Assembly (NCBI GenBank): GCA_016841005.1
Contig: JAEORG010000325.1
Coordinates: 1 to 25,473 of the forward strand
DNA from: Candidatus Thorarchaeota archaeon
Lineage (GTDB): Archaea > Asgardarchaeota > Thorarchaeia > Thorarchaeales > Thorarchaeaceae
Length of the DNA: 25,473 nucleotides
Direction: 5' to 3'
Position 1 is the first letter of the stretch; each line of letters begins with the position of its first letter. Positions 1-6,283 of the stretch are shown in pieces. The position numbers and the translations under genes were made by a program. The notes beneath the pieces are model-generated. The model did no database searches. It was not told the DNA's origin and saw nothing but the letters and a program-made list of their open reading frames with translations.

Positions 1-419
1 ATATCAGTCAATTCTGAGGCAGTGATAATCGGATTGCTAATAATCCATAGTTCGAATCCACGCTCACGTATTGCTCCTGCAAGAAGTTTGAAATCACCGT
101 CACCTGACACCACCACATACTTCTGCGTTTCAGGATATCGAACCATGTGTTCCAGAATGAATGCTGCCATCTTGTAATCCGCAGCATTATCCTTTGCATC
201 TGGAACATGGATGAGATCGTATCCTAACTGATAGAGGTTCTCTGCTACCTTTCGACGAGTATCCCAGTCTGCAAATGCATAAGATCTAACTAGTCTTCCA
301 TTCTCTTTGATTGCTTGGGTCATCCTTTCATGTGTATTAGGCTCATCATGCACATTTTCTATGTCCCAAAAAACAGCCGTGAATGGTGGAGTTTCATAGT
401 TTTCCAAATCCGCACCCAA
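1..419 (-). CDS. NYN-domain (LabA/DUF88-like) protein, 3' end outside the window
   Basis: The minus strand encodes about 139 residues before running off the window edge. It opens with a TTG at 419 because a TAG lies 11 codons upstream (450-452) and no ATG or GTG falls between; AGGAAG lies about 12 bases before the TTG. The NYN (PIN-like) RNase pattern is clear: FWDIENVHD near residue 19 (first acidic site), DAKDNAADYKMA (second acidic site) and VVVSGDGDFKLL (third acidic site), followed by RERGFELW. NYN proteins are metal-dependent ribonucleases or RNA-binding relatives, and the acidic residues expected for catalysis are present. The substrate cannot be told. The same reading frame remains coding-like upstream of the TAG (see the separate entry). 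Confidence 0.85.
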   Translation of the reverse strand, partial: MGADLENYETPPFTAVFWDIENVHDEPNTHERMTQAIKENGRLVRSYAFADWDTRRKVAENLYQLGYDLIHVPDAKDNAADYKMAAFILEHMVRYPETQKYVVVSGDGDFKLLAGAIRERGFELWIISNPIITASELTD

Positions 420-449
420 ACTGTGTGTGACTATTCTTCCTGATAAGCT

Positions 450-596
450 CTAGGGCGCTAAAGGATCTCTCCTATCTAATTGGAAATTAAACTTATTCAA
501 AACTAGATAGAATGAGTTAGAACAAAATCTAATGCCCTCTCGATGGCAACTCACTTTGGCCATTTGTTTAGGTGATATCCCTGTAATACGCTCCAA
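450..596 (-). other. coding-like stretch in frame with the NYN gene, ended by TAG
   Basis: Reading minus from a TTG at 596, 48 codons stay open to the TAG at 450-452, in the same frame as the NYN gene that starts 11 codons later. The predicted peptide has protein-like composition (it includes LERITGISPKQM and FYLVLNKFNFQLD) and not the low complexity of spacer. It may be a separate short protein, the eroded 5' part of a longer NYN gene, or chance. An in-frame TAA at about 621 closes the frame upstream, so it cannot be extended much. No clear ribosome binding site was seen. Confidence 0.3.
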
Positions 597-750
597 TTTT
601 TCTATATCAACATCTATTTCTTAACTATACCACGTATCTGAATGGCATATCCCGTAAGTCTAATATTTTAAGCTTTAGAGCCATTTCACGATTACATTTT
701 GTGCATAATCTCAGTGTGAGTTTATATTGCATCAAGGTGAACGTGTTTTC
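597..750. other. intergenic region, promoter of the large surface-protein gene
   Basis: No gene was recognised here on either strand. AT-rich stretches near 661-670 and 721-728 (TTTATATTG) could be TATA elements for the rightward gene. The second would place transcription start at about 750, exactly where a perfect inverted repeat begins. Confidence 0.35.
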
Positions 751-773
751 ATCTCATGAGGTAATCATGAGAT
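751..773 (+). promoter_or_regulatory. perfect 9-bp inverted repeat before the surface-protein gene
   Basis: ATCTCATGA (751-759) and TCATGAGAT (765-773) are perfect reverse complements separated by GGTAA. The repeat lies 15 bases before the chosen ATG at 789, where a transcription start or ribosome binding site would fall. It may act as a repressor operator or as an RNA hairpin in the leader. Confidence 0.5.
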
Positions 774-778
774 TTCCA

Positions 779-798
779 CCCCGCGCGAATGTGCGGGG
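779..798 (+). promoter_or_regulatory. GC-rich hairpin enclosing the putative start codon
   Basis: CCCCGCGC (779-786) pairs with GTGCGGGG (791-798) across the tetraloop GAAT, giving eight pairs including one G-U. The AT of the ATG at 789 lies in the loop and its G in the stem. ATTTCC (772-777) can also pair with GGAAAT (813-818) outside it. Such a GC-rich stem is exceptional against the surrounding AT-rich DNA. It would hinder initiation unless opened, or indicates that the true start lies downstream. Confidence 0.5.
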
Positions 799-3700
799 GA
801 GTCGAATTTGAGGGAAATTCACTGAGGAAGGAGAAGAAAATCTCTAGAAGACATGCTTTACTTTTGAGCGCTATTTTTGTTTCATTAGTATTGGGAATCC
901 AGCTTGTTGCAGCCACAGCGTGGGCTGCAGATGCTGCTAACGATGGTCCTGGAATTGTCATTCTTCAAATGAGTGATGATCCGGACACTAATTGGGCTGT
1001 AAGAGATTTGCAGCGGCGATTGTCGGAGTTCATAACTGATGACCCGTATTTTCCTGACCGGGTGCGGTTGGTTAAAACTAGTGATCCGTACATGGCTATG
1101 GAGCTAGAGCGCGAAATAGTTGTGTATGCTTCTCACGGTGGCCCACTCGGAATCGTCACAGGTAACCGCATTACCCTCTGGGAAACTATGGCAGATATTG
1201 TGAGTAATTCCAGGGCTATGATGCATCTCTTTACTGCATGTTCCAGTAGAAACATCATTCAATATGGCGATGAGAGCTCTGATAAGAAACTCTATACTGT
1301 ACCAGGAGCGAGACCAGCTGAAGTAACCAATATTGAAGTGGTATCCACCATTATGCTGGCCTTAGGAATCAATGCGGAGCAAGTTGATGAATTTAGAACG
1401 AGTCAACTAGAACAAGCAAAAGAACTGGTCGAGTCGGGAGCTAGCATACATATTATGGACTTCGCACAGATTGTTCTGGACGAAATAGAATATGTCGATG
1501 ACCATTATTCTGACTCCTATACCACCACTCATAGAGTCTATCGATACTCCGTGGAAACAACGCTATCAGGAATCCCTGGTTTTGTATCATTGCCACTCGA
1601 TCTTCAATCTACCATTGTACAATACTATAGGAACTATATCGACGAATGGGGTGTTCCATGTGTACGTAATCTTGAAGCGTTAAGTATTACATACACAAAG
1701 AACTACCATTATGAAGCGTGGTGGGTATATGATCCTGAGCCTCCGCCGCCCGATCCCGATCCTGATCCGGATCCACCACCAGATGTGCCTCGTCCAGACG
1801 TTGGTGATCCCGAATTGTTCAGTGCAGCTTACATCCAGGCAGCTATTGCATCAGATGGACATTGGGAATATGGCCCAGATATCTTCAGTGGTGGGGCATA
1901 TTCTGGAATCGTGATTTATGCAGGAGATGGATGTCAATATCTTCAAGTTGTCATCAACGTTACAGCAAGTGGTACGACACTTGATGCCAATGGCAAGACC
2001 AATCCTGAGTCTATCGCATTGAAACAGATTGATACCCGTGGTATCTACGTTCAAAAGCAGAAGGTTGATGGTGTGTGGCAAGAACCTGTTACAGGTCGGA
2101 ATCCTTCTCGTACTGGAGGTGCATTCACCGATGCATGTCAGAAAGCAGATTATGAATACGATTCAACATGGCCAGTGATACCTGGTTTGTATGAAGCATC
2201 TGGAACACTCACATCTAATGGTGAATACTTGACTATCACAGGAGTCCCAACAGGAAGTTCCTGGCATGGCCCATCTTTTGTACAGACATTACCATCATAC
2301 TTTAAGCTCAAGGATTTTGGTTCACTATCGGCTAATCTCTCATTAGTCCATCACGGTAGTAACTCGCCACTGAGTTTTACCGCAGTATCTCTCTATGACG
2401 TGAACAAGAAGGTTGTAGCAGTAGTAAATATCGTAGACTATTGGGGAGGTAGCCAGGATTGCGTCTTTCATGCAAGATATTACAAAGCTGATGGTACTGG
2501 TTATACTGTATCTACTGGACATTTTGTAGGAGACACTCAAGGAGTAGTTCAGGTTAGATATGACCCTCTTAGAGGAATTTTCGGTGATGCACCAGGCATT
2601 TCTGAAACCTGTCTACTATACAGAAATCAAATGGGCTCTGAAGGGGAACGACTCATTAAGTATCTTGTAATTCAATCCTACAGATATTCTACATATGCTG
2701 AGCATGATGAGCGTATATATAACATCCAACTAAGCTATGCAGGTTCTGAGTATACAATCTTTCATGATTCCTGTAACGATATGGATGACTTCGTGAAGAA
2801 TCCTGATTTTCCATATGGTTATCGTTCAGATGGAACTCTTGGAGTCCCATCCGGGCAGAGCTACATGAAGTTCACTTCCATCGCGACCGGTACTGGTTGG
2901 CATGGTCCTATATATACACAGACACTGGATAGACCCTTCCGGCTCTATCAGCTTGACGACTTCTCGGTCATTGGAGAGATGGTTCAGAGTTCCAGTACCA
3001 TGGGGTCCGTCTATGTGGCACTCTTTGATGAAACCATGAAGTGTGCCCTTTTGATCCACTGGGGTGATGCATGGGTTGGAAGCAAGAAAGCATGGTTCAA
3101 TGTCTACTTTTATCCACAGAATGGTGGAACCTACTATCAAGAATCCGGCTACATCTACACCTCCTTCACGAAGACTGGCAAGCTCTGGTGGGATCCATTC
3201 CAAGGCGGTGACGGTGCTATCATGGCTTCCATTGACGGGTCTGGTTCATCCTACCCGATTGGAGAGGTCGATAATGCATCGAGGGTCATCAAGTATATCG
3301 GGATATTGGGCTATCGATACAGTAGCTACAACCTGGTTGATATGCGAATCCATGACATCAACGTGATCTGCGATCTGAACGAACATGATCCAAATGCACC
3401 TATGATTCCACCACCAACGCAGGATCCCCCTCCAGGTGAAATTGAGAATCCTACTTCATATGATGGTACAAGTAAAGGCCCGTCAGATGATGGAGCAGGA
3501 CGATCATTTACTGCAAACTGTGAGCAAACTGCAAACAATGCCGTAACAACTGAATGGCAGGGATGGTGGCCAACGTTGCTTATAACATGCACTTTAGCCA
3601 TCTATGGTCTGTCTTTCGTTCTGCAGATGAGTGTAGACATTCTAGGATCACTTACAGTGTCCAGCGCAAGTCTAAGTCATTCTGCTCTAAATTCTGCGAG

Positions 3701-4160
3701 TGATGAAGATCTACAAGCATCTACAGACAAGATTATGGGATTAAGCCCGGTGAAATTCTATAGCGTTATTGCATGGGCTGCAATGTTATCTGCAAAATTC
3801 TTTGCTACATTTGGACTTCTTCCAGCTGCTAGAGCTCTATTTACAGCATCATTACTCGTCTATGTCGGTGCATCAATAGCAATGATAGTTTCGATTGCCC
3901 AAGCATACTTGGATGGATCTATGGACTACCTTGATGCTTTCATTGGTTTAACTACATTGACATGGGGAATTGTATTTGCTGGGAATACCATATCTACTAC
4001 TGGGATTTTTGGCCGAATATTCAGTTGTCTCGACAAATATAGAAGTGGTCCACTAGAATCATGGGGATATCACGATACATTCTTCATGATGTCTAGGGTG
4101 CTTGTATTGCTACTAGGATTTACAGTTGCAGCAGGTATCTTCTTCAGTGGACCAAATTGA
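789..4160 (+). CDS. large secreted caspase-like protein with repeat ectodomain and C-terminal membrane domain
   Basis: This 1123-residue protein was not recognised as a named family. A basic segment and hydrophobic helix (residues 13-46) ending ATAWA-AD look like a signal peptide. Residues 50-200 resemble the caspase/gingipain (clan CD) fold: a beta strand then SHGG (His116), and another strand then TACSS (Cys151), the usual His-Cys dyad order. A Pro/Asp linker (about 315-341) follows. Two homologous beta-rich modules come next (about 458-650 and 680-865), each with a WHGP motif and ending in IKY..I..YRYS.Y and a D.RI..I pattern. A second Pro-rich linker (872-886) leads to several membrane helices (926-950 and about 980-1120). 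The layout suggests a surface peptidase anchored at its C terminus. ATG 789 is the only ATG before the signal peptide, but it lies inside a hairpin. The next gene, 21 bases on, also encodes a membrane protein. Confidence 0.8.
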   Translation: MCGGVEFEGNSLRKEKKISRRHALLLSAIFVSLVLGIQLVAATAWAADAANDGPGIVILQMSDDPDTNWAVRDLQRRLSEFITDDPYFPDRVRLVKTSDPYMAMELEREIVVYASHGGPLGIVTGNRITLWETMADIVSNSRAMMHLFTACSSRNIIQYGDESSDKKLYTVPGARPAEVTNIEVVSTIMLALGINAEQVDEFRTSQLEQAKELVESGASIHIMDFAQIVLDEIEYVDDHYSDSYTTTHRVYRYSVETTLSGIPGFVSLPLDLQSTIVQYYRNYIDEWGVPCVRNLEALSITYTKNYHYEAWWVYDPEPPPPDPDPDPDPPPDVPRPDVGDPELFSAAYIQAAIASDGHWEYGPDIFSGGAYSGIVIYAGDGCQYLQVVINVTASGTTLDANGKTNPESIALKQIDTRGIYVQKQKVDGVWQEPVTGRNPSRTGGAFTDACQKADYEYDSTWPVIPGLYEASGTLTSNGEYLTITGVPTGSSWHGPSFVQTLPSYFKLKDFGSLSANLSLVHHGSNSPLSFTAVSLYDVNKKVVAVVNIVDYWGGSQDCVFHARYYKADGTGYTVSTGHFVGDTQGVVQVRYDPLRGIFGDAPGISETCLLYRNQMGSEGERLIKYLVIQSYRYSTYAEHDERIYNIQLSYAGSEYTIFHDSCNDMDDFVKNPDFPYGYRSDGTLGVPSGQSYMKFTSIATGTGWHGPIYTQTLDRPFRLYQLDDFSVIGEMVQSSSTMGSVYVALFDETMKCALLIHWGDAWVGSKKAWFNVYFYPQNGGTYYQESGYIYTSFTKTGKLWWDPFQGGDGAIMASIDGSGSSYPIGEVDNASRVIKYIGILGYRYSSYNLVDMRIHDINVICDLNEHDPNAPMIPPPTQDPPPGEIENPTSYDGTSKGPSDDGAGRSFTANCEQTANNAVTTEWQGWWPTLLITCTLAIYGLSFVLQMSVDILGSLTVSSASLSHSALNSASDEDLQASTDKIMGLSPVKFYSVIAWAAMLSAKFFATFGLLPAARALFTASLLVYVGASIAMIVSIAQAYLDGSMDYLDAFIGLTTLTWGIVFAGNTISTTGIFGRIFSCLDKYRSGPLESWGYHDTFFMMSRVLVLLLGFTVAAGIFFSGPN

Positions 4161-4181
4161 AACCTAATCATTAGAACAATC

Positions 4182-4625
4182 ATGAATCAGGATGGGAACA
4201 AAATGGCGATAGATACTACTCTTGTACTGGTTGTCTTTGCACTTTCTGCAATTCCGTACTTGATTCTTGGTGTGGCTGAAATCATGACAGGGAGTTACAA
4301 AAGGAGGATACTACAAAAGAGAATATCGAGATTCTCTGAGCTTCCATATTTAGTGAGATTGCACGGGATGCTCGTTCGTAGGGCATCAATCAATCTTCTG
4401 GTTAATGTGGCTATGGTACTATCCTTTTTCGGTATCCCTATCCTTTTTGTAGGAATCGTATGGCCTGACGATTTAGTACTCTTTCTTACTCAACTCCAGT
4501 TTTGGATTTTCTTCTGGTGCGTGATAATACTCTTCAGAGTGGCATGTAACAGTCCCGATCCAACTGGAGGTTTGGAAGAAGCATACGAACTGCTGGATAC
4601 TAACAATCATGAAGCAGGCTCATAA
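4182..4625 (+). CDS. small three-helix membrane protein, unknown function
   Basis: This product of up to 147 residues follows the caspase-like gene by 21 bases, so the two are probably co-transcribed. Three hydrophobic segments are visible, at about residues 10-35, 70-95 and 98-120, separated by a basic loop (YKRRILQKRISR). The C-terminal tail is acidic and soluble. An in-frame ATG at 4203, preceded by AGGATGGGA, may be the true start. No family was recognised. Its position between an intact caspase-like gene and the remnant of another suggests that it belongs to the same surface module, which is inference from context only. Confidence 0.7.
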   Translation: MNQDGNKMAIDTTLVLVVFALSAIPYLILGVAEIMTGSYKRRILQKRISRFSELPYLVRLHGMLVRRASINLLVNVAMVLSFFGIPILFVGIVWPDDLVLFLTQLQFWIFFWCVIILFRVACNSPDPTGGLEEAYELLDTNNHEAGS

Positions 4626-4644
4626 TTCGAAGTTTCAGAAATGA

Positions 4645-4863
4645 ATTGAAGGAGATTCGTCTTCTTCAATTCTAATTTTCGATAATGCATCTAGGGTCAT
4701 CAAGTATATTGGCATTCTAGGTTATCGTTATAGTAGCTAGAATCTCGTCGATATGCGAATCCATGACATCAACGTGGTCCGTGACTTGAATGAGCATGAC
4801 CCTAATGCACCAACAATTCTGCCTCCAGCTGATAATCCTCCTGCAGGACAAGAACCTATTTAG
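4645..4863 (+). pseudogene. remnant of a second copy of the caspase-like surface gene
   Basis: Read in frame, this stretch encodes a near copy of residues 815-885 of the large gene: IEGDSSSS, then DNASRVIKYIGILGYRYSS, a TAG where the intact gene has TAC (4738-4740), then NLVDMRIHDINV and DLNEHDPNAP, ending in a TAG at 4861. The bases 4750-4776 are identical to 3339-3365. A TGA at 4642 sits just before the homology, and neither the rest of the ectodomain nor the membrane domain follows. Most base differences before and after the internal stop are synonymous. This suggests the copy diverged while functional and was broken later. Confidence 0.85.
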
Positions 4864-4878
4864 ACGATGTCTAAATAG
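4856..4878. terminator. strong hairpin between the surface locus and the hdr operon
   Basis: CTATTTAGAC (4856-4865) and GTCTAAATAG (4869-4878) are perfect 10-bp complements with a GAT loop. The hairpin spans the last codons of the pseudogene remnant and ends 4 bases from the stop codon of hdrB on the other strand. A bidirectional terminator or 3' stabilising structure for convergent transcripts is the simplest reading. Confidence 0.6.
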
Positions 4879-4881
4879 ATA

Positions 4882-5784
4882 CTAATTGGTTGTATTCTCT
4901 AGTCCTTTTTCTTCAGAAGACGATGTGATATTGATCAAATCGGATTTTATCCTATGTTCTGCCAATATTGATTCAACACCGTCAAGACCCATCGCTATGG
5001 CAAGCAACTCTGTATAGTAGAAGACAGGAAGTTTAAAGTCTCTCTCATACATCTTGTTAACTACACGTTGCCCCGCTTCAAATGATATGAAACACGTGGG
5101 ACAGAACACCACTGCAGCATCTGGTTCCACCATCATCATACTGTCCATTTTTTCTTTTAGGACACCAAATGATACATCCCGATTTGTCCCCCGAATGCCT
5201 GCGCCACAACACATCACCTTGTCCATATATTCCAGAGAATCAATGCCAAGCATATCTACAAGATCATCCAGCTTCATGGGACTTTCCGCATCATCAAGTT
5301 GCAATATTTTCTCAGGCCGTAATGTATGGCACCCTGGGTGAGTTACTACTCGCATGTTGATTGGATTGACTACCTTTTCTGTAATCTTTTCTAATCCGAC
5401 TTCATCGTAGAGTACTTGTTGTATATGATGTACTTTCACTTCTCCCTTGTACTCCTTTCCAATGCTCTTTAGAACTTCATTAACTGTAGCTTTCTTCTGG
5501 GAATCAGTTTCTAAGACATGTCGCGCCATGCTCAGAGACTCAAAACAACCTGAACAAGCTGCCAGAATATCTACACCAGCCTCTTCTGCCAAAGCAAGGT
5601 TTCGAGCTCCCATGGTTAACCAGGTTGGATCGGAGAATGAACGTACGCTGTTTGGTTCAGGACAACATGTGAATGGCAAATCAATTAACTCAATCCCAAA
5701 CTCTGGCGCTATCATCCGTATTGATTTTTCAATAAACGGAAGCCTATCAGAAATAGTACATCCTGGAAAGAACGCATATTTCAC
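4882..5784 (-). CDS. hdrB: heterodisulfide reductase subunit B (CCG-domain protein)
   Basis: HdrB carries the catalytic non-cubane iron-sulfur clusters that reduce a disulfide substrate in the HdrABC complex. Two CCG domains are visible. The first has FPGC (Cys9), CC (40-41) and CSGC (77-80); the second has HPGCH, CCGAG and CPTC. The GTG at 5784 is chosen because GGAGGT sits just before it and it places FPGC at the usual N-terminal position; a longer reading from 5832 would overlap hdrC by 47 bases. This gives 300 residues, normal for the family. It is the last gene of hdrA-hdrC-hdrB. Whether the substrate is CoM-S-S-CoB or another disulfide cannot be told; no methanogenesis gene is in the window. 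Confidence 0.93.
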   Translation of the reverse strand: MKYAFFPGCTISDRLPFIEKSIRMIAPEFGIELIDLPFTCCPEPNSVRSFSDPTWLTMGARNLALAEEAGVDILAACSGCFESLSMARHVLETDSQKKATVNEVLKSIGKEYKGEVKVHHIQQVLYDEVGLEKITEKVVNPINMRVVTHPGCHTLRPEKILQLDDAESPMKLDDLVDMLGIDSLEYMDKVMCCGAGIRGTNRDVSFGVLKEKMDSMMMVEPDAAVVFCPTCFISFEAGQRVVNKMYERDFKLPVFYYTELLAIAMGLDGVESILAEHRIKSDLINITSSSEEKGLENTTN

Positions 5785-5785
5785 T

Positions 5786-6283
5786 CTACTCAACCTCCGC
5801 TTCTCGATATCTTGTAAGCCTGTCTGTCGCACCTGTCAATTCGAATATTTTCTGAATTTCATCAACATTAGGCTTTGGTAAATCTGGTAGACCTAGTTCC
5901 TTTCGTTTTCTGTCTGTTCGTGGAGACGCTTGGGAAACCTTGCCTGTAAATCTTATGACATCCATCATTTCTATTATACCTGAAGGAACTTTCCCGGTCT
6001 GCGAACTTAGATTCTTTATATCCATCAATATCTCACTTAATGCTACACCCATTGGACACCTTTGTTCACACATCAAACAATACGCGCATGACCATTCTCT
6101 TCCTGTGACTTCAACAGAACCTGTTCGAATCACCTCATCAACAGCTAATCTGGGATTGAATTCAGGAGCCACTCTAAAGACAGGGCACGATGCCGCACAG
6201 ATACCACATTGGAAGCAAGGCTGTGCATGCTCTTGAATCTCGCGAATTTTCTCTGCATCATTGGATTTTTCCACAGGACTCAC
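5786..6283 (-). CDS. hdrC: heterodisulfide reductase subunit C (2x[4Fe-4S])
   Basis: HdrC is the small ferredoxin-like subunit that passes electrons from HdrA to HdrB. Two complete [4Fe-4S] motifs are visible, CFQCGICAASCP (Cys23-33) and CAYCLMCEQRCP (Cys66-76), in the order and spacing typical of HdrC. The GTG start at 6283 overlaps the TGA of hdrA. A second GTG at 6274, with GGAG 8 bases upstream, is an equally good start and shortens the protein by three residues. The stop lies one base from the hdrB GTG, so the three genes are translationally coupled. A C-terminal extension of about 60 residues beyond the core shows no extra motif. Confidence 0.93.
   Translation of the reverse strand: MSPVEKSNDAEKIREIQEHAQPCFQCGICAASCPVFRVAPEFNPRLAVDEVIRTGSVEVTGREWSCAYCLMCEQRCPMGVALSEILMDIKNLSSQTGKVPSGIIEMMDVIRFTGKVSQASPRTDRKRKELGLPDLPKPNVDEIQKIFELTGATDRLTRYREAEVE

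Noticed and set aside
779..798. GC-rich palindrome resembling a type I CRISPR repeat
   Set aside because: Only one copy was seen; no second repeat and no regular spacers on either side, and no cas gene in the window.
2826..3203. Long open frame on the minus strand inside the surface-protein gene
   Set aside because: It is a shadow of the strongly supported plus-strand gene and has no recognisable motif or binding site.
4738..4740. TAG in the remnant read as pyrrolysine or suppressed
   Set aside because: The copy also lacks its front part and membrane domain and has a TGA just before the homology, so decay explains it better.
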